This document shows positions 44,349 to 53,891 of a stretch of DNA of 64,000 nt, piece by piece. The DNA is taken from positions 3,065,501 through 3,129,500 of the forward strand of contig NZ_CP162414.1 of assembly GCF_040932005.1 (NCBI RefSeq), written 5' to 3'. The DNA is from Aestuariibius sp. HNIBRBA575 (GTDB taxonomy: Bacteria > Pseudomonadota > Alphaproteobacteria > Rhodobacterales > Rhodobacteraceae). The notes under the pieces were generated by a model that saw only the letters and a program-made list of their open reading frames with translations, ran no database searches and was not told the origin of the DNA. Position 1 is the first letter of the stretch. Each line of letters begins with the position of its first letter. The translations under genes were made by a program, and so were the position numbers.

Positions 44349-46427
44349 ATGCGCCCAGTTCTGTTTGCCTTTGTTGCATGGTTTGCCCTGCCCGCGCCCG
44401 TGGCGATGGGCCAAACACCGGTTGCGGACCTGTCATCGGCCTTTTCTGCTGCAGATAACGATGACTGGGACCGGGCCAGCACATTGGCCAATGCCCACGG
44501 CGAATCCGCGCGCGATGTGATGATGTGGACCCGATTGCGCGCCGGCAAAGGCACATTTGCCGAGGCCGAAGAATTTTTATCCCGCCACCCCAATTGGCCC
44601 GGATTGGACCGGCTTCGCGCCCGCGCCGAAGAATCAATGCCATCAAATTTACCCCCCAACCGGGTTTTGGCCTATTTCGGTGACGCAGACCCGCAATCCG
44701 GCGAAGGCACCGTGCAATTGGTCAATGCATTGCGCGCCAACGGCCAATCCGGCGACGCAGATGCCCAAGCGATCGAGGTTTGGCTGACTTACGCCCTGAC
44801 GGATTCGGGCCATGACGCGATGATGGCCGCCTTTCCCGACGTGCTTGCCCCGCATCATGCGGCCCGCGCGGATATGTTGCTTTGGCGCTGGAAAGTGGCC
44901 GAAGCCCGCCGGATGTTGCCCCTGTTATCAGCGGACCAGACAGCACTGGTCGAAGCACGGATCGCCCTGATCCAGAACAATGCGGATCGGCAGGCCAAAC
45001 TGGACGCCGTACCAGCCGCGCTGCGTGACAGTCCGGGGTTGCTCTATGATCGTTACAATTGGTTGGCCAATCGCGGTGAACGCACTGCTGCGATCAACAT
45101 CCTGATGGGCCAGACCCTGCGTGCAGATACGTTGCAGGAACCCCGTCGTTGGGCTGGCTGGCGGCGATCCTTGGCCCGTTGGGTCCTGCGCGAAGGCGAT
45201 CCGGAACGGGCCTATCTGATGGCCTCTAACCATTTCCTAACCGAAGGATCGGCCTTTTCTGATTTGGAATGGCTGGCCGGATATATTGCGCTGCGCCACC
45301 TAAATCGCCCTGACATCGCGCTGCTGCATTTCCAAACCATGCGCCGCAACGTGACGTCGCCGATTTCAGTGGGCCGGGCGGAATATTGGATTGGACGGAC
45401 ATATTTGGCCAAATCAGACCCTATTCAGGCCCAATCTGCGTTTGAACGTGCCGCTGAACATCAAACATCCTTTTATGGATTGCTGGCCGCTGAACATCTG
45501 GGCTTGTCGCTGAACCCCAATCTGGCAGCGACCCACGCGTCGCCTGCTTGGCGGGGCAGTGATCTGCAGCAAAACGATCTGGTGCGTGCGGGTCTAACCC
45601 TGCTGAAATCCGATGAACGCGGCAAGGCCGTGCTGTTTTTTGCCCAGCTGGGGCGCGAATTGAATGCGGATCAAATCGGCACGCTTGGCGCGCATTTGGG
45701 GGATTTGGACGAGGTTTATTTTCAAATCCTTCTGGGCAAATCCGCGGCAGAGCGCGGCATCATCATCCCAGAGCTGTATTTCCCAATGCACCCAATGAAC
45801 AACATGGACCTGCCAGTCGATCCCGCACTGGCCCTGTCAATTGCCCGCCGGGAAAGCGAATTTCGAACCGATGCCGGCAGCGCCGTCGGTGCGCTTGGAT
45901 TAATGCAATTGATGCCCGCCACCGCCCAAGAGGTTGCAGGCGAATTGGACCTCAGCTTTAGCCGCAATCGGTTGGTCACGGACTGGGAATATAACGCAAC
46001 CTTAGGCAGCAAATATCTGGCCAATTTGATCGACATGTTTGGCGATAGCCCGGTGATGGTTGCTGCGGGATATAATGCCGGGCCATCCCGGCCGCGCCAA
46101 TGGATGGATCAACGGGGCGATCCGCGTGCGGGGACTGCTGATGTGGTCGATTGGATCGAATCCATTCCGTTCCGCGAAACCCGCAATTACGTCATGCGCG
46201 TCACTGAATCCATCCCCATCTATGAGGCGCGCCTGTCAGGGGAATCCCACCCCATTCGGTTCACCGCATTACTCACCGGGGTCAAACCCACCATCCGCCC
46301 ACGTGCGCGACCAATTCTGGCCGAACCGGACGGGGTGCAGGACCCCCAAACACGGCCCCAGATCAGGTCAGCCCCCGCAACAGATGTCACACCGACGCTG
46401 CGCCCTGTCGCACGCCCAAATGGTTAA
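44349..46427 (+). CDS. slt: Soluble lytic murein transglycosylase
   Basis: The 692-residue exported enzyme has a signal peptide (MRPVLFAFVAWFALPAPVAM). A long superhelical repeat region follows to about residue 480, and then the SLT catalytic domain with ALSIARRESEFRTDAGSAVG (catalytic Glu), GLMQLMPATAQ and VAAGYNAGPSRPRQW. It cleaves peptidoglycan glycan strands with anhydro-muramyl ends. The C-terminal 60 residues are proline- and arginine-rich and unlike Slt70. It ends overlapping the convergent DMT gene: TTAA (46424-46427) provides both stops. Confidence 0.92.
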   Translation: MRPVLFAFVAWFALPAPVAMGQTPVADLSSAFSAADNDDWDRASTLANAHGESARDVMMWTRLRAGKGTFAEAEEFLSRHPNWPGLDRLRARAEESMPSNLPPNRVLAYFGDADPQSGEGTVQLVNALRANGQSGDADAQAIEVWLTYALTDSGHDAMMAAFPDVLAPHHAARADMLLWRWKVAEARRMLPLLSADQTALVEARIALIQNNADRQAKLDAVPAALRDSPGLLYDRYNWLANRGERTAAINILMGQTLRADTLQEPRRWAGWRRSLARWVLREGDPERAYLMASNHFLTEGSAFSDLEWLAGYIALRHLNRPDIALLHFQTMRRNVTSPISVGRAEYWIGRTYLAKSDPIQAQSAFERAAEHQTSFYGLLAAEHLGLSLNPNLAATHASPAWRGSDLQQNDLVRAGLTLLKSDERGKAVLFFAQLGRELNADQIGTLGAHLGDLDEVYFQILLGKSAAERGIIIPELYFPMHPMNNMDLPVDPALALSIARRESEFRTDAGSAVGALGLMQLMPATAQEVAGELDLSFSRNRLVTDWEYNATLGSKYLANLIDMFGDSPVMVAAGYNAGPSRPRQWMDQRGDPRAGTADVVDWIESIPFRETRNYVMRVTESIPIYEARLSGESHPIRFTALLTGVKPTIRPRARPILAEPDGVQDPQTRPQIRSAPATDVTPTLRPVARPNG

Positions 46428-47284
46428 CGAACCTGCCGGGCCCGCCACAGGGTGAACAACCCGGCAATCACGATCAAGGTTGCGCCAAATAGCGTCGACA
46501 TGCGCAATGTTTCGCCAAAAACAAAGATGCCCAACGCGCTGGCAAACACCATCTGCAGATAGGCAAAGGGCTGGATCGCGCTGGCTTCTGCTGCGGCATA
46601 TGCCTTGATCAGCAACCAGTGACCCAACGCGCCGAACACACATAACAGCCCCATCCAGCGCCAATCCACAAAGCGCATCGGTTCCCAGAACCACAGCCCG
46701 ATGGGCGTCATGACCATGGCCCCGACCACTCCGGTCCAGAAAAAACTGACGCCTGCGCTGTCTTTGCGCGCAGCGAGCCGCGTCAGCAGGCTGTAAATCG
46801 CAAACATCAGCGCCGAACACACCGGAATAAACGCGGCGATTGTGAAAACGGCCACGCCCGGCTGGACGATAAACAGCATCCCCACAAAGCCGATGCCAAT
46901 CGCAACCCAGCGCCGCCAGCCCACCTTTTCCCCCAAAATGGGCCCTGATAGTGCTGCGACCAACAGGGGGTAGGACGCAAAAATAGCATGGCTTTCGACC
47001 AATCCCAGCTGCACAAACGCGGCAACCATGATGCAAATTTCCAACGCCAATAGCACCCCGCGCAATATCTGCAATCCCAGCTGTGATGTGCGGGCCGCCG
47101 CGCGGATTGACCCTTCGCTGCGCCGGGCCACGGCAATAACAAAAGCGGCAAAAAACCAGTACCGCACCGTTGTGACCATAAAGACGTTGTATTCACTGGC
47201 CAGATGCCGCGAAATTCCGTCCTGCAATGCAAAAACCAGCGTGGTGGCGATCATCAACCAGATCCCAGCCCGCGTCGCGTTCAT
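46424..47284 (-). CDS. DMT-family (EamA) transporter
   Basis: The 286-residue protein has about ten hydrophobic helices arranged as two EamA halves (GIWLMIATTLVFALQDGISR at the start, IQPFAYLQMVFASALGIFVF late). It belongs to the drug/metabolite superfamily; the substrate is unknown. Its start overlaps the mnmD stop by 4 nt, so it is co-translated with a tRNA-modification enzyme, probably without functional relation. The stop shares TTAA with the convergent slt gene. Confidence 0.88.
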   Translation of the reverse strand: MNATRAGIWLMIATTLVFALQDGISRHLASEYNVFMVTTVRYWFFAAFVIAVARRSEGSIRAAARTSQLGLQILRGVLLALEICIMVAAFVQLGLVESHAIFASYPLLVAALSGPILGEKVGWRRWVAIGIGFVGMLFIVQPGVAVFTIAAFIPVCSALMFAIYSLLTRLAARKDSAGVSFFWTGVVGAMVMTPIGLWFWEPMRFVDWRWMGLLCVFGALGHWLLIKAYAAAEASAIQPFAYLQMVFASALGIFVFGETLRMSTLFGATLIVIAGLFTLWRARQVR

Positions 47285-47946
47285 TTCAGCTGGGCCGTGG
47301 TCATGTGACGTTTGCGCCCAAAGCCCGGCACGCGCACGACATCGAAACCCGCGGTTTCCAATGCACGCCGCACATGGCCCGCCGCGGTATAGGTCGCCAC
47401 AGTCCCGCCGCTGGCTGTGTGTTTGGCGATCTCTGACATCAAATCAGCGCCCCATAATTCAGGATTCTTGGCCGGTGAAAACCCATCCAAAAACCATGCA
47501 TCCGCCTGCCCTGACCATCGTGCAACCGTGTCACGCGCGTCACCTTTGATCACATTCAGCGTCACAGTATCCGTCAATGGCACGGGACCCGCACCGATCT
47601 GATCCCAGACATCCAGCAATTTTTGCGCCGGTCCCTGCACGGCTTGGAAATGTGCCAGCGCTTTTTCTGCTTCGGCTTTTTGCAAGGGGAACGCTTCGAA
47701 TGACGTAAAGGTCAGCTGGCCATTGCCGGGCCAATGCAACATCGTCGTCAACAGGTTCAACCCAGTGCCAAATCCCAGCTCTGCGATGTGGAAATCCCCG
47801 GTGAACCGGGTCGGTAAATCATTGCCCGCCAAAAACACGTGCTGCGTTTCGGCCAACCCGTTATCGAGCGAATAATAAGGATCATCAAATCGGGTCGACA
47901 CTGGCACTTTGCCGTCGCGCCATTCGATGTCTGCTGGCTGGTTCAT
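47281..47946 (-). CDS. mnmD: tRNA mnm5s2U34 biosynthesis methyltransferase MnmD
   Basis: The 221-residue methyltransferase corresponds to the N-terminal domain of E. coli MnmC: IEWRDGKVPVSTRFDDPYYS, then ELGFGTGLNLLTTML, and the diagnostic DAWFLDGFSPAKNPELW. It transfers a methyl group from SAM to nm5s2U at the tRNA wobble position. The start at 47946 (MNQPADIEW) is preferred; the longer frame adds an unrelated stretch. It diverges from the FAD oxidase that resembles the MnmC C-terminal domain. Confidence 0.9.
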   Translation of the reverse strand: MNQPADIEWRDGKVPVSTRFDDPYYSLDNGLAETQHVFLAGNDLPTRFTGDFHIAELGFGTGLNLLTTMLHWPGNGQLTFTSFEAFPLQKAEAEKALAHFQAVQGPAQKLLDVWDQIGAGPVPLTDTVTLNVIKGDARDTVARWSGQADAWFLDGFSPAKNPELWGADLMSEIAKHTASGGTVATYTAAGHVRRALETAGFDVVRVPGFGRKRHMTTAQLK

Positions 47947-47998
47947 TTGATCGTTCTCTCGTATCAAGATCGGCAAACAATGGGCGGAGGCGGCGGAA

Positions 47999-49033
47999 AT
48001 GGCAATTGCGGATGTGACAATCATGGGGGCGGGCGCGTTTGGGTTGTCGATCGCCTGTGCCTGCGCCTTGCGCGGTGCCAAAGTTCAGGTGATTGACCCC
48101 CACGGTGTTGCGGCTGGATCGTCCGGTGGCATTGTCGGGGCTTTGGCCCCGCATGTGCCCGAAAACTGGAATGACAAAAAGGCGTTTCAATTCGACAGCC
48201 TGATCATGGCAGACCCTTTTTGGGCCAAAATAGAGTCTATTTCGGGCCAGAACCCAGGCTATGCGCGCAGCGGTCGCATTCAGCCCATCGCCGATGAGCG
48301 TGGTATCGAACTGGCTCAGGCGCGCGCAAAAACCGCCGTTGCGCTATGGCAGGGCAAAGCCACCTGGCAGATTGCGCAAAGCCACGGCGACTGGACCCCG
48401 CAAAGCCCAACCGGCCTGGTGATCAAAGACACCCTTTCGGCGCGCATTCATCCAAGGGATGCGACCCATGCCTTGGCCAAAGCGCTGCGTGTTCTGGGCG
48501 GGACGATCACACCTGACGGACCACACCAAGGCAAAATCGTCTGGGCCACCGGATGGCAGGGCATGTTGGACCTGAGCCGCCAAATGGGCCGCAATGTCGG
48601 CAATGGCGTCAAGGGACAGGCCGCGCTGCTAAAATTCGACGCCGCGGACCAACCGCAATTATTTGCCGATCGTTTGCACATCATCCCCCATCATGACGGC
48701 ACGGTCGCCATTGGCTCCACGTCGGAACGGGATTTTGACGATCCGACGCAAACGGATGCCCAATTGGACGATGTTATCACGCGGGCCATCGCCGCGTTTC
48801 CCGTGTTACGGGACGCACCCGTGATCGAACGATGGGCCGGCGTGCGCCCCCGCGCCAAAAGCCGCGCGCCGATGCTGGGCATGCATCCCCTGCGCCCTGA
48901 TGATTTCATCGCCAATGGCGGGTTTAAAATCGGGTTCGGAATGGCCCCCAAGGTTGGACAGGTCATGGCCGATCTGGTCCTTGAAAATAAGGACGCAATT
49001 CCCGAAGGTTTCAAGCCCGCAGCCAGTCTCTGA
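47999..49033 (+). CDS. FAD-dependent oxidoreductase, MnmC C-terminal-domain-like
   Basis: The 344-residue D-amino-acid-oxidase-fold protein has FAD-binding MAIADVTIMGAGAFGLSIAC at the start, and ERWAGVRPRAKSRAPMLG and ANGGFKIGFGMAPKVGQVMA at the C-terminus. In E. coli MnmC the equivalent domain removes the carboxymethyl group from cmnm5s2U before MnmD acts. The divergent neighbour is MnmD, so this is probably the split oxidase half; a glycine/sarcosine-oxidase role remains possible. Gap to mnmD is 52 bp. Confidence 0.8.
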   Translation: MAIADVTIMGAGAFGLSIACACALRGAKVQVIDPHGVAAGSSGGIVGALAPHVPENWNDKKAFQFDSLIMADPFWAKIESISGQNPGYARSGRIQPIADERGIELAQARAKTAVALWQGKATWQIAQSHGDWTPQSPTGLVIKDTLSARIHPRDATHALAKALRVLGGTITPDGPHQGKIVWATGWQGMLDLSRQMGRNVGNGVKGQAALLKFDAADQPQLFADRLHIIPHHDGTVAIGSTSERDFDDPTQTDAQLDDVITRAIAAFPVLRDAPVIERWAGVRPRAKSRAPMLGMHPLRPDDFIANGGFKIGFGMAPKVGQVMADLVLENKDAIPEGFKPAASL

Positions 49034-49090
49034 GGCTTGCCCCGAGAAAAGCGTTGTGGGATTGTGGCAAAAAACCAGAGCAGCCACATC

Positions 49091-51133
49091 ATGAACGCAA
49101 CGCCATTTCTAAAGGAAATCTTTGGTTTCGACGCCTTTCGGCCCGGCCAAGAGGACATCGTGCGGGCTGTTGCGTCGGGTCAAAACACGCTGGCAATTAT
49201 GCCCACGGGCGGCGGTAAATCGCTTTGTTTTCAGCTACCTGCATTGATCCGCGAAGGTGTGACAATCGTCATATCCCCCCTCATTGCGCTGATGCGCGAT
49301 CAGGTCCGCGGCCTAAAAGAGGCAGGTGTCGAAGCGGGCGCGTTAACGTCGGGCAACACCGACGAAGAAACCGAAGCCGTGTGGCAAGCCCTGGAAGCAG
49401 GCACGCTGAAACTGCTATATATGGCGCCCGAACGGCTGGCATCGGGTGGCACACACCAGATGTTGCGCCGTATTAACGTAAGTTTGATCGCCGTAGACGA
49501 AGCCCATTGTGTCAGCCAATGGGGCCACGATTTCCGCCCTGATTACCTGCGCATTGGCGAGTTGCGTGAAAATCTGGATGTGCCATTGGCGGCCTTTACG
49601 GCCACGGCTGATGCAGAAACCCGTCAGGAAATCGTCGATAAACTGTTTTCTGGCACGCCCCCGACCACCTTTTTGCAGGGGTTTGACCGCCCCAATATCC
49701 ACCTTGCCTTTGCCGTCAAAGATGGGCCGCGCCAGCAGATCCTGAACTTTGCCGGGGCGCGCAAAGGGCAGTCGGGGATCGTCTATTGCGGCACACGTGC
49801 CAAAACAGAAACGCTGGCCAAAGCGTTGCGTGATAATGGTCACGATGCCTGCCACTATCACGGCGGTATGGACCCACAGGAACGGCGGGATGTCGAAACC
49901 CATTTTCAACAAAAGGACGGGCTGATTGTTGTGGCCACCGTCGCCTTTGGCATGGGGATCGACAAACCAGACATCCGCTGGGTGGCCCATGCAGACCTGC
50001 CCAAATCGATTGAATCCTATTATCAGGAAATCGGCCGTGCCGGACGTGACGGCGCGCCGGCCGAAACTCTGACGCTGTTTGGGCCCGATGACATTCGCTA
50101 TCGCCGGCAGCAAATCGACGAAGGTCTGGCCCCGCCCGAACGGCGCATGGCCGATCACGCGCGACTGAACGCCCTGTTGGGATTGGCCGAAGCGCTGGAA
50201 TGCCGCCGCAAAAACCTGCTTGGGTATTTTGGGGAACACGACGTGACCTGCGATCTGTGTGACCTATGCGACAAACCCCCGGAAATCATGGATGGCACAA
50301 CGCCAGTGCGCATGGCGTTGTCGGCTGCGTTGCGGACCGGTGAATATTTTGGATCCGGTCATTTGATCGATATTTTGTTGGGCAATGACACGGACAAAGT
50401 CCAGCAACGTGGCCATGCCGACCTGCCCACATTTGGCGTTGGCAAAGACTACAATCGTCGCCAATGGCAGGCCATTTTCCGTCAAATGATGGGGCATGAT
50501 TTGATGCGCCCGGACGCGGAACGGCACGGCGCATTACGCATGACCGACGCTGCCCGTCCGATCCTGCGGGACGAAGCCAAAATCATCCTGCGCAAGGACA
50601 CAATCAGCGCGGCGAAATCCGGCCCCAAGGTGCGCACGTTGGTATCCGACGAGGATGCGCCCCTTTTGTCCGCGCTCAAGGCCAAGCGCCGCGCCTTGGC
50701 CGAGCAGCAAAATGTACCCGCCTATATCGTGTTCAATGATCGCACGCTGATCGAAATGGCCGAAACCAGACCGCAGAACCTGGACGATATGGCGCGGATC
50801 GGTGGTGTGGGTGCCAAAAAACTGGACCGGTATGGCGACGATTTTCTATCCGTCATTATCGGCGCCGTAGAGGACATCCACCCCCAGCGCCGCAAACTGG
50901 CCGGACGCGATGAGGGCGATTTATATGATCGGTTGCTTCAGGTCCAAGCGGATCTGGCCCGTGGCGCCGATGGAACCGAAAAAAGCCTCAGCTGTTCTGC
51001 GTCTTTGTTGGCCAAAGTGGCACGGATGAAGCCGCTAGATACATCAGGTATGCAGCGGCTTTTGGGGGATAAATATGCCGAACGATTTGGTGACGCATTC
51101 ATCAATGTGCTGCGCGATGCGCAAAGCACCTAG
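49091..51133 (+). CDS. recQ: ATP-dependent DNA helicase RecQ
   Basis: The 680-residue 3'-5' helicase has motif I LAIMPTGGGKSLCFQLPAL, motif II VDEAHCVSQWGHDFRPDY and motif VI YYQEIGRAGRDG. The RecQ-C-terminal zinc site has CRRKNLLGYFGEHD and CDLCDLCDKPP, and a C-terminal HRDC domain includes LAEQQNVPAYIVFNDRTLIE. It takes part in recombination and fork repair. The start at 49091 is the family-like MNATPFLKEIFGFDAF; the upstream in-frame ATG is rejected. It is followed 9 bp later by yaaA. Confidence 0.95.
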   Translation: MNATPFLKEIFGFDAFRPGQEDIVRAVASGQNTLAIMPTGGGKSLCFQLPALIREGVTIVISPLIALMRDQVRGLKEAGVEAGALTSGNTDEETEAVWQALEAGTLKLLYMAPERLASGGTHQMLRRINVSLIAVDEAHCVSQWGHDFRPDYLRIGELRENLDVPLAAFTATADAETRQEIVDKLFSGTPPTTFLQGFDRPNIHLAFAVKDGPRQQILNFAGARKGQSGIVYCGTRAKTETLAKALRDNGHDACHYHGGMDPQERRDVETHFQQKDGLIVVATVAFGMGIDKPDIRWVAHADLPKSIESYYQEIGRAGRDGAPAETLTLFGPDDIRYRRQQIDEGLAPPERRMADHARLNALLGLAEALECRRKNLLGYFGEHDVTCDLCDLCDKPPEIMDGTTPVRMALSAALRTGEYFGSGHLIDILLGNDTDKVQQRGHADLPTFGVGKDYNRRQWQAIFRQMMGHDLMRPDAERHGALRMTDAARPILRDEAKIILRKDTISAAKSGPKVRTLVSDEDAPLLSALKAKRRALAEQQNVPAYIVFNDRTLIEMAETRPQNLDDMARIGGVGAKKLDRYGDDFLSVIIGAVEDIHPQRRKLAGRDEGDLYDRLLQVQADLARGADGTEKSLSCSASLLAKVARMKPLDTSGMQRLLGDKYAERFGDAFINVLRDAQST

Positions 51134-51142
51134 GGAGAGAAA

Positions 51143-51919
51143 ATGCTCGTTGTGATATCCCCGGCCAAGGCGCTGAACCTTGACCCCGTTGATGTGTCCC
51201 ATACGGATGCCGCGATGCAAATCGACGCCAACCGGCTGGCCAAAACCATGCGAAATCAGTCTCTAACCAAGCTGAAAGCGCTGATGTCATTGTCAGACAG
51301 TTTGGCGCGTCTGAACCGCGACCGGTTTCAGGACTATCAAACAGAGCCGGGCCCGGATGTATTACATCCGGCCGCGTTTGCCTTTGACGGGGACACCTAT
51401 CGAGGCCTGGAAACCCGCACCTTATCGCCCGATGATTTGCGGTGGGCGCAGGATCATTTGCGCATTTTGTCCGGGCTTTATGGTGTGTTGCGTCCGCTGG
51501 ATGGCATTCAGGCCTATCGGCTAGAAATGGGATCGCGATTGAAAACTCGGCGCGGATCAAATTTGTATGATTATTGGGGCGACCAGATTGCCAAATCTCT
51601 GGTCGCAGATGCCAAAGCGTCCAACACCGATGTGATCGTAAACTGCGCGTCTGAGGAATATTTCAAAGCCGCCAACACCCCCGCATTAAAGCTGCGATTG
51701 GTGCAGCCGGTATTTATGGAAGAAAAGGCCGGCACGCCCAAGATTGTGAGCTTTTTCGCCAAACAGGCGCGCGGGGCGATGGCGCGCTTTATTGTACAAA
51801 ACCGTGTCACCGACATCGACACGCTTAGATCCTTTGCCAGCGGCGGTTATCAATTTGACCCCGAGCTGAGCGAAGGGGACAGGCTGGTTTTTGTGCGCCC
51901 CTATCCTGACCCCGCCTAA
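51143..51919 (+). CDS. yaaA: Peroxide stress protein YaaA (DUF328)
   Basis: The 258-residue protein starts MLVVISPAKALNLDP, the family hallmark, with RDRFQDYQTEPGPDVLHPAAFAFDGD and LRPLDGIQAYRLEMGSRLKT in the middle. The C-terminal GGYQFDPELSEGDRLVFVR is typical. In E. coli YaaA lowers free iron under peroxide stress and belongs to the OxyR regulon; a DNA-binding role is proposed. Transcribed with recQ. AGGGAGA precedes the ATG. Confidence 0.93.
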   Translation: MLVVISPAKALNLDPVDVSHTDAAMQIDANRLAKTMRNQSLTKLKALMSLSDSLARLNRDRFQDYQTEPGPDVLHPAAFAFDGDTYRGLETRTLSPDDLRWAQDHLRILSGLYGVLRPLDGIQAYRLEMGSRLKTRRGSNLYDYWGDQIAKSLVADAKASNTDVIVNCASEEYFKAANTPALKLRLVQPVFMEEKAGTPKIVSFFAKQARGAMARFIVQNRVTDIDTLRSFASGGYQFDPELSEGDRLVFVRPYPDPA

Positions 51920-51957
51920 GGTGCAGACCATCCCGTCTACACCCGTTTTGCGCAGAG

Positions 51958-53133
51958 TTAGAGCCGTTCAATCGCCAATGCGATGCCTTGACCACCACCG
52001 ATACACATCGTCATCAAACCGCGTTTGCCGTTGATACGATCCAGTTCATACATGGTTTTCACGGTGATGATTGCACCCGTGGCCCCGACGGGATGACCCA
52101 GCGCAATGGCCCCGCCATTTGGGTTCACAATTGCAGGGTCAAACCCCAGCTCATTTGAAACGGCCAAAGCTTGAGACGCAAAGGCTTCGTTGCTTTCGAT
52201 GACGTCGAAATCCGCAATCGTCAGCCCGGTTTTTGCCAGCAATTGCTGCACCGCAGGAATGGGACCAATGCCCATCACATCCGGGCGCACCCCGGCATGG
52301 GCATAGCCAATTATGCGGAATTTAGGCTCTAACCCGGCCTTTTGTGCTGCATCTGCGCGTGCCAAAACGACCGCAGCCGCCCCATCATTGATGCCCGACG
52401 CGTTCCCGGCCGTGACCGACCCGCCCTTTTTGAATGTGGGACGCAGCTCCGCCAAAATGTCCGATGTTGTTGCCCGCGGATGTTCATCAACGTCAAACAC
52501 CTCGATCCCTTTGCGGGATTTTAGCTCTACCGGAACGATCTGATCCTTGAAATACCCTGCCTCAATCGCAGCAGCGGCGCGGTTCTGGCTTTCCAGCGCA
52601 AATGCATCTTGGGCTTCGCGGGTGATCCCATGTTCATCGGCAACGTTTTCAGCCGTGATCCCCATATGGCCAGTGCCAAACGGACAGGTCAACGCGCCCA
52701 ACATCATGTCGCGCGATTGCACATCGCCCATTTTGCGACCCCATCGCTGATCCGGCACGATATAGGGCGATTTGCTCATGTTTTCGGCGCCCCCTGCCAG
52801 ACCAAAATCAGCTTCCCCCAATTGCAGTGCCTGCATGGTCGACACAATCGCCTGCAACCCGGACCCGCATAGGCGGTTCACATTCATGGCCGGTGTCGTT
52901 TCTGGAATGCCCGATTGCATGGCCACGACGCGGCTTAGATACATATCGCGCGGCTCTGTGTTGATGATATGGCCAAACACAACATGCCCGATTTGATCCG
53001 CAGCAACCCCGGATCGCGCAATCGCCGCGGTCGCAGCAACGGTTCCCAATTCTATCGGAGCCACCGCCGACAGGCCGCCGCCAAACGTCCCAATTGCCGT
53101 CCGTGCCCCAGACAAAATTACGATATCGCTCAT
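51958..53133 (-). CDS. Acetyl-CoA C-acetyltransferase (thiolase)
   Basis: The 391-residue thiolase has the acylated cysteine in NRLCGSGLQAIVSTMQ, the catalytic His in GGAIALGHPVGATGA and the second Cys in MCIGGGQGIALAIERL. It condenses two acetyl-CoA (PHB synthesis) or cleaves acetoacetyl-CoA. AtoB, PhaA and BktB types are not separable here. It diverges from an XRE-cupin regulator with a 110-bp gap, so the regulator might affect it too. No PHB reductase or synthase is nearby. Confidence 0.92.
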   Translation of the reverse strand: MSDIVILSGARTAIGTFGGGLSAVAPIELGTVAATAAIARSGVAADQIGHVVFGHIINTEPRDMYLSRVVAMQSGIPETTPAMNVNRLCGSGLQAIVSTMQALQLGEADFGLAGGAENMSKSPYIVPDQRWGRKMGDVQSRDMMLGALTCPFGTGHMGITAENVADEHGITREAQDAFALESQNRAAAAIEAGYFKDQIVPVELKSRKGIEVFDVDEHPRATTSDILAELRPTFKKGGSVTAGNASGINDGAAAVVLARADAAQKAGLEPKFRIIGYAHAGVRPDVMGIGPIPAVQQLLAKTGLTIADFDVIESNEAFASQALAVSNELGFDPAIVNPNGGAIALGHPVGATGAIITVKTMYELDRINGKRGLMTMCIGGGQGIALAIERL

Positions 53134-53243
53134 GGTTTTCTCCTTTGATCCTTGGCCAGAACTATGCGGCGTTGCAGCATGCCTGTCAGCCGAAACGTTC
53201 CGTCACGTTGACCTGCGTGGATTTCCCGTGCACATATTCCATC

Positions 53244-53807
53244 ATGACGGAAAACACTGACGATATCCTGTCGCGCCTGCCCGCGCGGCTTAAATCTGCC
53301 CGACAGGCCCAGGGTCTGTCATTGGATGCGGTTGCCAAATTATCCGGGGTCAGCCGATCCATGGTCAGCCAGATCGAACGCGGCGAATCCAGCCCCACAA
53401 TCGCAACATTGTGGAATTTGACCCGCGCGTTGCAGGTGGACTTTGCCGGATTGCTGGATGAACCGGACAAATCTGGGATCGACGTGGTGCGCGCCGTTGA
53501 TGTGCCCCAGATTGAAAATCACGGGACCAAATGCGTTATTCGCATCCTGTCAGCGCCAGAAATGGCCGGAAAATCCGAAATCTATGAATTGGTGTTTGAA
53601 CCGGGCGGCACGCTGGATTCCCAGCCCCATACGCGCGGCGCCACCGAACAAGTCACCGCAATAGAGGGCCGTCTAAGGGTCGTTTCCGGTGAAACAGACA
53701 CTGTTTTGGACGTTGGCGACACCGCCAGATACCCTGCTGATGTCCCACATAACATTGATGCAATCGACGGGGCCGCGCGTGCCTTTTTGGTGGTTTTGGA
53801 CGCATAA
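53244..53807 (+). CDS. XRE-family regulator with cupin domain
   Basis: The 187-residue regulator has an N-terminal HTH (LDAVAKLSGVSRSMVSQIER, about residues 25-44) and a C-terminal cupin (GKSEIYELVFEPGGTLDSQP, VGDTARYPADVPHNIDA). This HTH-cupin layout is common for repressors of amino-acid catabolism. It stands 84 bp before kbl-tdh on the same strand, so control of threonine degradation is likely. The start at 53244 has only a weak ribosome-binding site; TTGACC at 53208 may be its -35. Sequences GGATTTC/GAAATCC occur upstream of it and of kbl. Confidence 0.85.
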   Translation: MTENTDDILSRLPARLKSARQAQGLSLDAVAKLSGVSRSMVSQIERGESSPTIATLWNLTRALQVDFAGLLDEPDKSGIDVVRAVDVPQIENHGTKCVIRILSAPEMAGKSEIYELVFEPGGTLDSQPHTRGATEQVTAIEGRLRVVSGETDTVLDVGDTARYPADVPHNIDAIDGAARAFLVVLDA

Positions 53808-53873
53808 GCGGATTTTTATCCGCTATTGTGACATTCCCCTATTTCAGAAATCCCTCCGTTATGGTAGAAATCC
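53807..53873. promoter_or_regulatory. Candidate operator region before kbl-tdh
   Basis: A 7-bp hairpin AGCGGAT/ATCCGCT (53807-53824) begins at the regulator's stop codon. AGAAATCC then occurs twice, at 53846-53853 and 53866-53873, 20 bp apart. GGATTTC (the complement) occurs at 53219-53225 in the regulator's own promoter region. These may be binding sites of the XRE-cupin protein; the 7-mer is short enough to occur by chance. Confidence 0.4.
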
Positions 53874-53891
53874 GTAACAGGAGGCCGCATA

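Noticed and set aside
46424..46427. TTAA shared by slt and DMT stops as a CtrA half-site
   Set aside because: A single TTAA without a second copy 7 bp away does not form a CtrA box, and it lies between gene ends rather than in a promoter.
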